This document shows, in pieces, positions 52,833 through 62,160 of a DNA stretch of 64,000 nt (its first letter is position 1; each line of letters opens with the position of its first letter). This DNA is from Lujinxingia vulgaris. Lineage in GTDB: Bacteria; Myxococcota_A; Bradymonadia; Bradymonadales; Bradymonadaceae. The notes beneath the pieces are model-generated. The model was not told the origin of the DNA. It searched no databases and worked only from the letters and a program-made list of their open reading frames with translations. The stretch lies in the NCBI RefSeq assembly GCF_007997015.1, contig NZ_VOSM01000004.1, forward strand, positions 1 through 64,000, written 5' to 3'. The position numbers were made by a program, and so were the translations under genes.

Positions 52833-55800
52833 TTATAGTAAGCTCAACTTGTCGACGGACATTTCTTCCTCCCTATTTACAACATTCCGCTCCCTCCGAA
52901 CATACTCCTCCTCCCGAATCCTCTCAACCTCCTCCCGACACTCCCTCATAAACCTCTCCCTCACCTCCCCAGCCCCATCCTCCTCAATCTCAAACTCCGG
53001 CCCAATCTCATCCTGCAACCGGAGCTCCCACTCGTACGCCCGGGCTGGGTGGTACTTCCAGAACACGCCGTGGGCGACGGCCAGGGAGGGGTCTTCCTGG
53101 CACTTCGCGTCGACGCGGGTGGGGAAGTAGCGGGCGGCGAGTTTGGACCAGTCGAAGTGTTTGCCGCGGTAGCCCTTTTCGGTGGCGAGGAGCTTCCACC
53201 ACTTTTTGGGGTAGTTCCACTGGGGGTCGAGCAGGGGCCAGAGGGCGGAGGCGTTGATCATGGTGCCGTCGTCGAGCACGGGGTCGTAGGGGGCGTCGAC
53301 CTCACGTTCAGGGCATTTGGAGTCGGTGGGTGGGGGGCCGAACTCGGCGCATTGGCGGACCAGGTCGATGAATTCGCCGAGCTCGTCGAGCAGTTTGAGG
53401 GTGTCGTCCAGGCGGCGGTCGGCCTGGGAGCGGTCGCGGCCGTCGGCGGTGTCGAGGGTGGTGCGGAGGTTGTCGCGTAGGGTTTCCAGCGCGCGTTGCT
53501 CGGGCAACAGGTGCTGGGCGAGCAGCGCGCGTAGGGTGTTGGCGCCCCAGCGGTGGATGCTGATGTGGGCCACAAAATTCTTAGAGCTCGACGAGAGGGG
53601 GAAGTAGATCGGCGCGTTATCGTACATCTGCCGATGCACATCTTTGAAAAACTTCTCGCGCAACCAACTGCTCAGGTCGTCTTTGCTGCGGCCCACTTTA
53701 TCGCCGTGGGTCTGCCACATCTCGTGGAGCAGCGTGCAGGCCGGTTCGCTGAGGCTGTCGGGGATGTCGGTGTTGCTGACGTAAAGAATGCCCGACTCCA
53801 ACGCCTCGTCGGGCGCTTCATCCAGCCAGCCCTGTTCGCCAGCGGCATCAAAGCGGCCCAGGGCGACGCCGATGGCCCAGGAGATCCAGTTTTCGGCCGG
53901 CGCTTCGTCATAGACGGGTTCCCACGCCGGCAGGGGCTCGCCGGCAGGTCGGTCCACCGAGCGTTGGGCCCAGTCCTGCGCGTACTCCCAGCAGGAGGGG
54001 CCGGGCTTTTTAAATTCGACGGAGGTTTCGCGGGCGGCTTCATGTTCGGTGAAGGCTTCGTCGAGGCGGGCGAAGATGTCGTCGGCAGATTCGATGGGGA
54101 AGAGAGGGAGGCGATTTACATCACCGATCTGGAAATGAACTGTCGGATTGAGCGACGTCATAACCTGATGCGCCAGTGCGCTGTTTAATAGACAAGTGAC
54201 CATTTCTAAGTTTTCGGGAAAAATGCTGGCTCCCTCACTATCAAAAACACTATAGAACCGGTGTTTTCGCGCACGAAAAGAACTGCCCACTCGCGGAAAA
54301 GCCACGCCTCCGTTAAAAAAGAAGTCTTCATTACGTAGAGCCGACAAAGCATACGTCTTAAACTCAAGACCTGCACGTTTCCAATTCAACAAATGATCAA
54401 GTGGTTCAAACCACGCCTTTCCTGCGGCACCTTTTATATAAGGAACCCAGTCTTCTTTAATTAAGCCCCTTCTTCTTTGCGAACTAACAGGTGTTGCTTG
54501 CGCGGTGATTCGTGAATTTTGCTCCCAAGGTCGTCGTAAAAAACGTGAGTTGTCCGCAGTGGATGATCCCTGCCGCCCGGGAGCGTGTTCGGCAAACTTT
54601 GGCGTTTTTATATATTCATTAAGAAAATTGTCTGTCCACCAATATACCAACGGCTGCCCCTCAATACCTTCGAGCGCCTTGGCAAAAAACTCGTAACGTC
54701 CTACCTGGGCGAGTAGTGCGGCGCTCTTGATAGAACTGCGATTAGACGATGATATATCTTCGTCTGTGAGCTTGACCGCAACACTTCGCGCATTGGTTGG
54801 TAGATTTGCTCGAATGACCGTCATCGTCGCTTGAACGACATGACCACCGATTTCAGCAAATCCGCCGACGCCAAGATCCCCAATATTATAAAGGTCTGTC
54901 TCCGTGAGTAGCGTTTTGCGTAAATCTTCATAGGTTTTGATGAACATCCACCCCCGCATAGTAACCATCGCCGAGAAGCCGCACCTTTTCGCAAGCTGAA
55001 GCCCCCGCTCCAAAAAACACGCATAAAGATCCGCTTTCCCCCGCGGATAGGTTCTCTCAATATACGCCCTATTCCGCACGTTTGACGTCCCCAAATAAGG
55101 CGGATTCGCCACCACCACATCGTACCGCCCTTCCCTATTCATCCGCACAAACCGAATCCCATTTGCCAACTGCTCGCCGCGAAGTCGCAATCCGAGATCT
55201 TCCGAACGGGAGTGCATCGCCAGAAAATTCTCGAGGAGGTCGACGAGGGTCTGGCGAGCGTCGCTGGTCTCTTCCAGGCTCGGTCCCCCGCCCTGCCAGA
55301 GGTCGCCCTGGGGTTGGGATTCCAATTTGCGCAGCGCGGCGTCGATCTCCTCATCCACCTTCAGGAGGGTGCCTAAGTGATGGGCCTCTTTGAGCGAATG
55401 CACGATCGTGTCGACCAACGCGCCGGGGATGCCCGTCTCGGCTTCCACGGCGCGGCGCAGCTCCACCAGGGCGGGGTCGTCGTCGGGGAGGTTGCCGAGT
55501 GTGAGGTCCGGCGCCACCAGGTTCAGCCGCTCCGGGCGGTAGGTGGGCGCGGCGAGTCGGCCTTTGAGGTAGAGCGCGGCAGCGGCGATTTGGACGGCCC
55601 GGGGGTCGATGTCGATGCCGTGCAGGTTATCCTCAAGAATCCACGCGGTGATCTGCGCATCGCTCCACGACTCGCCACGGTGACGGGCCTCCTCCTGGTA
55701 GAGCGCAAAGAGCAGGTCAAAGGCGATGACGAGGAAGTGCCCCGACCCACACGCCGGGTCCAGAAGTTTCAGCTCCCGCAGGCTTAGCAATGCGTCCGGC

Positions 55801-56786
55801 GCCTTGATGCTCTTCGATGGCGCCCCACTCGCCACGCCCTCGCGATCTTCGGCGGGAGGCACATAATACTTCCACCGATCCTCCATCCCCGCCTCAATCG
55901 GCATCAGCGCATCGAGCTCCACCTCCCCACGCTCTCGCCGCCCCCGCCACTCCACGCGCCGCGGCTCCAACGCATCGAGCACACCCTGCGCCTTCACCTC
56001 CGGCTCCCACCCGTTGCGCTCGCAGACCTCAAACCAGATGGGCCCCAGGCTGTTCTGCAGGAGCCACTCCACCATGTAGCGCTCCGTGAAGAGCTGCGTC
56101 TTCGACGCCACCTCATGAGGCTCCACCTTCCCCCGCGCGTTCAGCTTCGCATCCAGCGCCTCCCGGTCCGGATCATTAAAGTACTGATACACCCACCCCA
56201 GGGTCGTATCGTCCGACCAGCAGGGCTCCAACGCCGGCGCATTCAACGCCTCTACCGCCGCGCGCAAGGTCTGCGGCGGCAGGGGGATGAACTCCGTAAG
56301 CCCCACACTCCCATAAAGCCCCGGCAAGTCGTGGGCGAGCTCGTCGAACACGAGGTTGAGGAGGGTGGCGTAGCCGTCGGTCTCATCGGCGAGTAGCGCC
56401 GGGGCGAACTCGCGCCACTCGCGGTAGGCGGGGGATTGCCACCCACCTTTGAGAACCGCCGGGCGTACGAGTTCGGCCTCCTCCATCAAGCGTAAGAGGA
56501 CCAGGCGGTTGATGAGGGTGTAGGCGGCCTGGCGGACGCTCTCGGCGATGAAGTCCTGGCGAGTACGGCGCTGTTTTGCCGGCTTCGACTCCTCGCCGCG
56601 GATCTTCTCGGCCAGGTACGCCTCGATAAATACACGCTCGGCGAGCCGTCCTTCGCTCAGCGCCGCATCCTGGGGGCGACGGGTGAGGCGGTAGCGGCCT
56701 TCCAGCGCATTCGCGAAGTCCGTGGTGAGACGGGTGCGCAGAGTGCGGATGGTTTTGGAGAGGGTGGATTTGGCGGTGGGGTTCAT
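52833..56786 (-). CDS. pglX: PglX, BREX adenine-specific DNA methyltransferase
   Basis: A 1317-aa protein, normal for PglX. Motif I is LLDPACGSGHFLVIAFDLLF (about residue 340) and motif IV is DVVVANPPYLGTSN (about 562), the N-P-P-Y of N6-adenine methyltransferases. The N-terminal 330 residues are helical. The region after NPPY, about residues 560-890, should contain the target-recognition part. In DNA terms that segment (about 54120-55130) is visibly more AT-rich than the flanks, as if exchanged. The C-terminal part is again GC-rich and helical (TLDTADGRDRSQADRRLDDT) and ends in a charged helix. No clear ribosome binding site lies before the ATG. Confidence 0.95.
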   Translation of the reverse strand: MNPTAKSTLSKTIRTLRTRLTTDFANALEGRYRLTRRPQDAALSEGRLAERVFIEAYLAEKIRGEESKPAKQRRTRQDFIAESVRQAAYTLINRLVLLRLMEEAELVRPAVLKGGWQSPAYREWREFAPALLADETDGYATLLNLVFDELAHDLPGLYGSVGLTEFIPLPPQTLRAAVEALNAPALEPCWSDDTTLGWVYQYFNDPDREALDAKLNARGKVEPHEVASKTQLFTERYMVEWLLQNSLGPIWFEVCERNGWEPEVKAQGVLDALEPRRVEWRGRRERGEVELDALMPIEAGMEDRWKYYVPPAEDREGVASGAPSKSIKAPDALLSLRELKLLDPACGSGHFLVIAFDLLFALYQEEARHRGESWSDAQITAWILEDNLHGIDIDPRAVQIAAAALYLKGRLAAPTYRPERLNLVAPDLTLGNLPDDDPALVELRRAVEAETGIPGALVDTIVHSLKEAHHLGTLLKVDEEIDAALRKLESQPQGDLWQGGGPSLEETSDARQTLVDLLENFLAMHSRSEDLGLRLRGEQLANGIRFVRMNREGRYDVVVANPPYLGTSNVRNRAYIERTYPRGKADLYACFLERGLQLAKRCGFSAMVTMRGWMFIKTYEDLRKTLLTETDLYNIGDLGVGGFAEIGGHVVQATMTVIRANLPTNARSVAVKLTDEDISSSNRSSIKSAALLAQVGRYEFFAKALEGIEGQPLVYWWTDNFLNEYIKTPKFAEHAPGRQGSSTADNSRFLRRPWEQNSRITAQATPVSSQRRRGLIKEDWVPYIKGAAGKAWFEPLDHLLNWKRAGLEFKTYALSALRNEDFFFNGGVAFPRVGSSFRARKHRFYSVFDSEGASIFPENLEMVTCLLNSALAHQVMTSLNPTVHFQIGDVNRLPLFPIESADDIFARLDEAFTEHEAARETSVEFKKPGPSCWEYAQDWAQRSVDRPAGEPLPAWEPVYDEAPAENWISWAIGVALGRFDAAGEQGWLDEAPDEALESGILYVSNTDIPDSLSEPACTLLHEMWQTHGDKVGRSKDDLSSWLREKFFKDVHRQMYDNAPIYFPLSSSSKNFVAHISIHRWGANTLRALLAQHLLPEQRALETLRDNLRTTLDTADGRDRSQADRRLDDTLKLLDELGEFIDLVRQCAEFGPPPTDSKCPEREVDAPYDPVLDDGTMINASALWPLLDPQWNYPKKWWKLLATEKGYRGKHFDWSKLAARYFPTRVDAKCQEDPSLAVAHGVFWKYHPARAYEWELRLQDEIGPEFEIEEDGAGEVRERFMRECREEVERIREEEYVRRERNVVNREEEMSVDKLSLL

Positions 56787-57030
56787 GGGTTTGGAGGGGT
56801 GCGGGGTTGGGGAGCGTTTGGGGAGATGGTGGGGTGCGTTTTGTGGTTAAGTGGTTATGTGGTTGTGTGGTTGTGGGGCGTTGGGGTTGCTGGGGCTGCT
56901 TTAATTTGTGAGTGCGTTGGGGGGTGTGCGGGTTGTGGTTAGGTGGTTATGTGGTTGTGTGGTTGTGGGGCGTTTGGGTTGCTGGATTTTCTTTAATTTG
57001 TGAGTGCGTTGGGGGGGTCGCTTTTGGGGG
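56787..57030. repeat. C-rich repeat in inverted orientation (G-rich on the plus strand)
   Basis: Two copies read GTGGTTATGTGGTTGTGTGG, GTGGGGCGTTGGGGTTGCTG and GTGAGTGCGTTGGGGGGTGT on the plus strand, the reverse complement of the tracts to the left and of the tract at 57.44 kb. They lie between pglX and the four-helix-bundle gene. Confidence 0.85.
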
Positions 57031-57426
57031 TTAGGGGCGTCCGTCGGTTTTTTGTTGGATAGAGCGGATGAGGCCTGTGAGGGTGCGGCTCAGGGGATCG
57101 AAGGTCTTTCGGAGCAGTTCGATGTCGCGTGGGGAGAGCATATCGAGTTCGCTGGCGATTTCGAGTTGGGTATCGACTTCTTCCAAAGAACCCCGCGCGT
57201 TGTAGAGGAAGCGTAGGAAGTCATTGCTGGTCCTGCGGGCCGCGCCCTCGGCAATATTGCTGGGGATGGAGACGGCCGCACGTCGTAGCTGCGATGTGAG
57301 TCCATACCGTTCTTCCTTCGGAAAATGGCGGGTCACTTTGTAGACCGCGAGCGCGAAGTCACGTCCATAACGCCAGGCATTTAAGTGGTGGTGGGGCCTC
57401 TGCCGATCTTCGCGAAACCATTGCAT
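57031..57426 (-). CDS. Four-helix-bundle protein (S23/TIGR02436 type)
   Basis: A 131-aa protein. The start at 57426 is chosen because GGAGG and GAGG lie just upstream; earlier in-frame starts fall in repeat sequence. HHLNAWRYGRDFALAVYKVT, FPKEERYGLTSQLRRAAVSI, PSNIAEGAARRTSNDFLRFL, YNARGSLEEVDTQLEIASEL and a final helix match the family first seen in 23S rRNA intervening sequences: E-R-Y-G-L-x-x-Q-L-R-R-A...S-I-x-x-N-I-A-E-G. These proteins are found at many variable sites and have no known catalytic role. The gene lies inside the BREX operon but is bracketed by inverted copies of the C-rich repeat, so it is probably an insertion. Confidence 0.9.
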   Translation of the reverse strand: MQWFREDRQRPHHHLNAWRYGRDFALAVYKVTRHFPKEERYGLTSQLRRAAVSIPSNIAEGAARRTSNDFLRFLYNARGSLEEVDTQLEIASELDMLSPRDIELLRKTFDPLSRTLTGLIRSIQQKTDGRP

Positions 57427-57835
57427 CCTCAAGCCCTCCGCCATCAAAACGCGAACCACCCATCGCACTCACGAATTAAACATCATCCAAAAACCACACA
57501 ACCACAAAACGCGAACCACCGAACGCACTCACAAATCCAAAGCATCCCGTGAACCCGAACGTCCCACAACCACTTAACCACACAACCACACAACCACAAA
57601 ACGCGAACCACCGGACGCACTCACAAATCTAAAGCATCCCGTGCACCCGAGGGTCTCACAACCACTTAACCACACAACCACCTAACCACAAAACGCGAAC
57701 CACCGAACGCACTCACAAATCTAAAGCCTTCCGTGAACCCGAGCGTCCCACAACCACACAACCACACAACCACCTAACCACAAAACGCGAACCCCAACGC
57801 TCCGCGACCGCCGCTCCCAGCGCGAACCTCCGAGC
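57427..57835. repeat. 92-bp tandem C-rich repeat
   Basis: AAAACGCGAACC starts at 57506, 57598, 57690 and 57782, a period of exactly 92 bp, with a diverged copy at about 57448. Each unit has CGAACCACCGAACGCACTCA, CAAATCTAAAGCATCCCGTG, AACCCGAGCGTCCCACAACC and runs of ACCACACAACCAC. This is the most regular tract of the second repeat family. It lies between brxC and the four-helix-bundle gene. Confidence 0.92.
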
Positions 57836-60800
57836 CTAATACAGCCTCACAACCACTCCCCGCCCCAACTGCTCTTTGATCTGCTCCCGAAGCTCCTCCA
57901 ACACCCCCTCCAGCTCCTCCTCCGTCTGAATCGTCCGATTCGACAACCCATGCCGCACCTTCACAACCGGAACTTCCTTCTCACTCACGATCAATTTATC
58001 CAGCCGATCATGCGCCTCATCCAATGCGCGCGGGATGTTCACGTCGATCTCCCGAGTGAGCTCACCGAGCCCAGGGGCGACCGCCTTCGCGTCGGTGGCG
58101 GTTGTGGCTTCGCGAATGATCCGCAGCACGCGGTTCGAACCGTCACCATCGAGTTGGTCGAACCCATCCCTGAGCTTGATACGCTCCACGGCTTCGCGAG
58201 TCGCCACCGTCGCGCGGTCGATCAACGCCTGGCGGGCCTCCCGGTACGCTTCCCGAATCCGTGTCGCGTCGGCTTCGACGCTGATCAGGTCCTGCCAGGG
58301 ACGCGCGCTCTTAAGCTGGTCCTGAACGCGCCCAATGGCCGCCCCGACCTCCTCCGAAAGCTCGCCCGTCTGCTTGAGCTGCGCGGCCTCGTACATCATT
58401 AGCGCCTCTAGACGCCGCAACGCCCCGATCTTCTCCTCGGTGAGCTCCGATGCGTATACGCCCAGTTGATGAACACCATCGCGCAACGCATCGAGCTGCT
58501 GCTTGAGCGTGAGCACCGTTTCTTCGACGCGGCGTGAACTCAGGCAGAGGTCCAGGGCGCTTTCGAGGGCGAGTAGCGTGTCGGGGAGTGGTGGCGCGCC
58601 GGGGAGGCGTTGGAGTTGGGATTTGAGGTCTTTGAGGCGCGTGCGTTTTTCGGGGAAGTGGGCGTAGACGGCGTCGGCGAGTGCTTCGTCTTCGCGGTCG
58701 ACGGTGGCGGAGAGGTGGTCTTCGAAGAAGCGGCACATTTGGATGCGGTCGCGTCCGGAGATGTCGCCTTCGGTGGCGGGGAAGATGTTGGCGCGTTTGA
58801 GGTCGCGTTCTTTGCGGAAGAGGTCCTGGGTGCCCGGGTCGCGGTAGCTGGTGACGCGTTTTCCGGACTCGAGTTGAATGACGATTTTCTTGGCGCGCAC
58901 GAGTCCGGCGAGGCAGGCCTGGATGATGGAGGCGTGGTAGCCGTAGGGTTCGCTGGTGAATTGGTTGAAGAGGGTGGTGCCGTTGAGGCCGTGGGCGGAG
59001 GTGATGGCGCCGAGGATTTGCGTGGGGATCTGGCCCGTGCAGGTCGCGACCATCACGCCGGCGTCTTTGCTCAGAATGCCCAGCTCGCCCTCCATGAATT
59101 TGGCGGAGGCGCCGCCGAGGCTTTCGCTGAGAAGTTGGTCGAGTTCCTTCTCGGTGACGGTCAGGGACACGTAGTTGGGAAAGACCTCCGGCAGCAGCAC
59201 CTCGCCAGCGCGGTGGAGGGCGGTGTTGAAGGCGGCGCCGAAATTGCGGGGTTCGATCTCGCGGCCGCGGAAGTACATCTTGCCGGCGACCCAGGCGCTG
59301 TTGATTTGATTGACGAGCTCGCGGTGGAGGCTGTCGCGGCGCGTCTCTTCGTCGCGCAGCAAGCCGAGGGTGGCGGCGCCGAGGTTGGCGCGGCGCGCGT
59401 CGTAGGTGCGGATCATCTTCTCGGAGCGGAACCAGGCGCGGGCCGCGTCGATGACCTCCTGGGTGTGGCCGACCACCCAGATGACGCGGTTTTTGGTGGT
59501 GCTCTCTTCGCTGCGCTGAATCCAGGCCGTGGAGCTCTGCGTGTCTTTGCCCACGAACTGGAAGTCGAAGGTGATCGAGGCCTGGTGATGGTTTCGTTTG
59601 ATCACCGCATCGTGGTTGCTGCGCATGTCGTTGAAAAACGCGCTGAAGTAGAAGTCGCTGCCGTGATGGCGGGGGCGCGGGGTGGCGTCGATGAGGGCGG
59701 CGAGCTCGCGGCTGACGACCTCGCTGGCCTGGTCGTGGGAGACGGCGATGCGCTCGCGCTCCTGCGCCCAGTCTTTGCCGGCGCTGGACTGGAGTTTGTA
59801 GCCGCGGGTGTCGGAGTAGGAGATGAAATTCTTATCGCGCAGGCGATTGAGCGCCTCGGTGATGGCGGGGCGTTGGTCGCCGCGGTCGAGGCGGTCGTAG
59901 AGCACGCTGGCGATGAGGTCGACGGTGGTGGGTCGGTTCTCGGCCACAAGCTGGAGGAGCGCCACGGCTTTGGCGGCGCGGATGGCGAGCTCGTCTTCGG
60001 TGTCGGCGCACCATTTGAGGAGCGCGGCCATGGTGTTCTGCGTGTCGTTGTCGAGGGCGCTCGATTGCACATCGAAGATGTCATCAAAGGTCACCAGCCG
60101 CCCCACCTCACGCGTGGCCAACTGCTTCTCCCGAAACAACTCGCCGAGCAACTGAATCAGGCCGCGGATGGCGTGGGTGTCGCCCTGCACGCGGGTTGAG
60201 CGCAGGTGCATGGCCGAGGTGATGTCCATCAGCAGGTCGATATGCCCCGGGAGCATGGGGTAGACCTCGACAAAATCATCGGTGGTGATGTCGGCGCATT
60301 CGTAGGCGTAGAGGCGCAGGTTGTCGCGGTAGCGCGCAAAAAGGTCCTGCAAGGTGGCCTCGGCGGCCTCGGTCTTAAAGAGCAGGCGTTTGTGCACGAC
60401 GTCGCGGATGTTCGTCGCATCGAGGTGCACGCGCAGGTGTGGTGGGAAGCGGCCCTTGAGCTTGCCGAGCACGGTGGACTCGCTGGCCTCTTCGAGCTTC
60501 TCCTGACCGGTGACGAGCAACCAGGCTCTGCCGCGCAGGCGCTGGCCCAAAGACGACGCAAAGCTCTGCAAGCGGAGCATGCGCTGCTCATCCTGATGGA
60601 TGTACTGGCTGACCTCATCGATCACGAAGAAGAGGGTCTTGCCCGGCGCCCGAAAACGCATCACATCGGCGATGGCGTCGGCGGCTTCGTTTGGGGCGAG
60701 GTTCTGGGCGTTGCGGCCAGCGAAGAGGTCGGCCCAGGTCATGGGTTCGGTGTAGCGCGAGGGCAGCAGCGCGTGCATGACTTCGGAGAAGAGGTCGTCG

Positions 60801-61486
60801 GCCATCGCGTCGTCGCGAAGCTCCTCCCAGGGTTGGCCGTGCACGTCTTCGCAGGCGGCGAGGAAGTCGGGCCATTGGCCGTCGCGCTCGAGGCGAAGTT
60901 CGTATTCGGCGACGCTGGCGAGGTGCGAGTAGCCCAGGCGTTCTTGAAGTTGGCGGATGGCCGCGGCGTGAATCTGCTCGTGGTCGCGCGCCACCCCGCC
61001 GATGTCGAAGACCACGGCGATGGGGTCGATTTTGTCGCTTAAAACCTCCCAGGCGTCGCGGAATTCGTGGGCCAATGGCGAGGTGTCGGCCGCCAGCAGG
61101 GCCTGGGCCAGCGTGCGGCCGTCGGGGAGGGTTTTGCCGTCGAGCGCGAGTCCGAGGAGCTTGGCGAAGCTGGACTTACCCGACCCGTAAAAGCCCGAAA
61201 TCCAGGCCGTGGGCAGCTCGGGCCCCTGGGCTTTGTCGAGCTCGCGGGCGATGCCGCCGAGCAGGCGCACGTACTGTTCATGAATGCCGCTGGGCACGCG
61301 AGTGTGGTGGGGATGATCTTCGGGATAGCCCCCGGTGATGATGTATTCGCGCACCTCTTCGAGGAGCTTTTCGGAGCTCTGCTCATGAAAGTAGATCACC
61401 GGCGGGATGTCGCGGGTGACGTCTTTGCGGAAAAGGTCGCCGATGGCGTTCTGCGAGGTGCGAGCGTCGGAATCGAGAGTCGTCAT
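57836..61486 (-). CDS. brxC: BrxC/PglY-type large ATPase
   Basis: A 1216-aa P-loop ATPase. ATG at 61486 lies 2 bp after the brxB stop; an in-frame TTG at 61492 overlaps brxB. Walker A is GFYGSGKSSFAKLLG (about residue 100), and KTLFFVIDEVSQYIHQ (about 280) gives Walker B. LLVTGQEKLEE follows as a sensor-like strand. Long helical regions fill the rest, with a Leu/Glu/Arg-rich stretch near the C-terminus. BrxC is essential for BREX defence and may form ring-like complexes with BrxB and PglZ. The length is normal. Confidence 0.93.
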   Translation of the reverse strand: MTTLDSDARTSQNAIGDLFRKDVTRDIPPVIYFHEQSSEKLLEEVREYIITGGYPEDHPHHTRVPSGIHEQYVRLLGGIARELDKAQGPELPTAWISGFYGSGKSSFAKLLGLALDGKTLPDGRTLAQALLAADTSPLAHEFRDAWEVLSDKIDPIAVVFDIGGVARDHEQIHAAAIRQLQERLGYSHLASVAEYELRLERDGQWPDFLAACEDVHGQPWEELRDDAMADDLFSEVMHALLPSRYTEPMTWADLFAGRNAQNLAPNEAADAIADVMRFRAPGKTLFFVIDEVSQYIHQDEQRMLRLQSFASSLGQRLRGRAWLLVTGQEKLEEASESTVLGKLKGRFPPHLRVHLDATNIRDVVHKRLLFKTEAAEATLQDLFARYRDNLRLYAYECADITTDDFVEVYPMLPGHIDLLMDITSAMHLRSTRVQGDTHAIRGLIQLLGELFREKQLATREVGRLVTFDDIFDVQSSALDNDTQNTMAALLKWCADTEDELAIRAAKAVALLQLVAENRPTTVDLIASVLYDRLDRGDQRPAITEALNRLRDKNFISYSDTRGYKLQSSAGKDWAQERERIAVSHDQASEVVSRELAALIDATPRPRHHGSDFYFSAFFNDMRSNHDAVIKRNHHQASITFDFQFVGKDTQSSTAWIQRSEESTTKNRVIWVVGHTQEVIDAARAWFRSEKMIRTYDARRANLGAATLGLLRDEETRRDSLHRELVNQINSAWVAGKMYFRGREIEPRNFGAAFNTALHRAGEVLLPEVFPNYVSLTVTEKELDQLLSESLGGASAKFMEGELGILSKDAGVMVATCTGQIPTQILGAITSAHGLNGTTLFNQFTSEPYGYHASIIQACLAGLVRAKKIVIQLESGKRVTSYRDPGTQDLFRKERDLKRANIFPATEGDISGRDRIQMCRFFEDHLSATVDREDEALADAVYAHFPEKRTRLKDLKSQLQRLPGAPPLPDTLLALESALDLCLSSRRVEETVLTLKQQLDALRDGVHQLGVYASELTEEKIGALRRLEALMMYEAAQLKQTGELSEEVGAAIGRVQDQLKSARPWQDLISVEADATRIREAYREARQALIDRATVATREAVERIKLRDGFDQLDGDGSNRVLRIIREATTATDAKAVAPGLGELTREIDVNIPRALDEAHDRLDKLIVSEKEVPVVKVRHGLSNRTIQTEEELEGVLEELREQIKEQLGRGVVVRLY

Positions 61487-61488
61487 GG

Positions 61489-62160
61489 TCAAATCTTAAG
61501 TGAGTCGGGCGTGTAAATTTGGGGGCGATAGTCACCAAAAGCGGGCAGGACTTTCATAAACGAGAGCCCGCGCTCGCCATCGCGAGAGCCGGGATAGAAG
61601 AGCACGACGGGCAGGTTATGCGTGCGCCCATCGATGTGTTTGAGCAGCGCGGAGGTGCGCATGAAGGGGTAGAGCGCGCCGGTGCGGGCGATGAAGACCA
61701 CGATGCGGTCGGCGCGCTCGGCGTTTTCTTCGATCAGCGTGTCGATTTCGCCCGCCACGTCGGCGGCAATGCCGTCGGGCCCCTCCACCAGCAGCGTGAT
61801 CTTTTCGTTCAGGTAGCTTGCCGCGCGCTCGACGCCGCCGGGGCGCGCAGCGAGTCGTTTCTCGCGGGCGATGATGCGCTCGATGTTCTTTTCGCCGAGG
61901 TCGCGGCGCAGGCGCTCCAGGAGCACGCGGTGCAGGGAGATGGTGTGCACCACCCAACCCTCGCGGGTGAGGCGACCGCTGAGCGCGGAGAGCCCTTTGC
62001 GAAGGTCGAACTCTTCGGCCGGATCGTAGACGGCGATGGCAAAACGGTAGTTGCGCATCGTGGAGATGCGCGGCCCGTTCTCATCGATCAGGTCCTGCTC
62101 CAACGCCTTCAACGTCCAGGTCAGGTCGCGGGCGCGGGGGTTGATGTCGGGGCGGCTCAT
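61489..62160 (-). CDS. brxB: BrxB (DUF1788 family)
   Basis: A 223-aa protein whose ATG overlaps the brxA TGA (ATGA at 62157-62160). It matches the BrxB/DUF1788 pattern: FAIAVYDPAEEFDLRKGLSA near residue 45, RVLLERLRRDLGEKNIERII in the middle, then DRIVVFIARTGALYPFMRTS, ALLKHIDGRTHNLPVVLFYP and a final GERGLSFMKVLPAFGDYRPQ. BrxB is a small soluble BREX component without known enzyme activity, thought to link BrxC and PglZ. Confidence 0.92.
   Translation of the reverse strand: MSRPDINPRARDLTWTLKALEQDLIDENGPRISTMRNYRFAIAVYDPAEEFDLRKGLSALSGRLTREGWVVHTISLHRVLLERLRRDLGEKNIERIIAREKRLAARPGGVERAASYLNEKITLLVEGPDGIAADVAGEIDTLIEENAERADRIVVFIARTGALYPFMRTSALLKHIDGRTHNLPVVLFYPGSRDGERGLSFMKVLPAFGDYRPQIYTPDSLKI

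Noticed and set aside
58610-60199. 529-codon plus-strand open frame opposite brxC
   Set aside because: Antisense shadow of a recognised ATPase. The translation is Ala/Gly/Val-rich without domain features.
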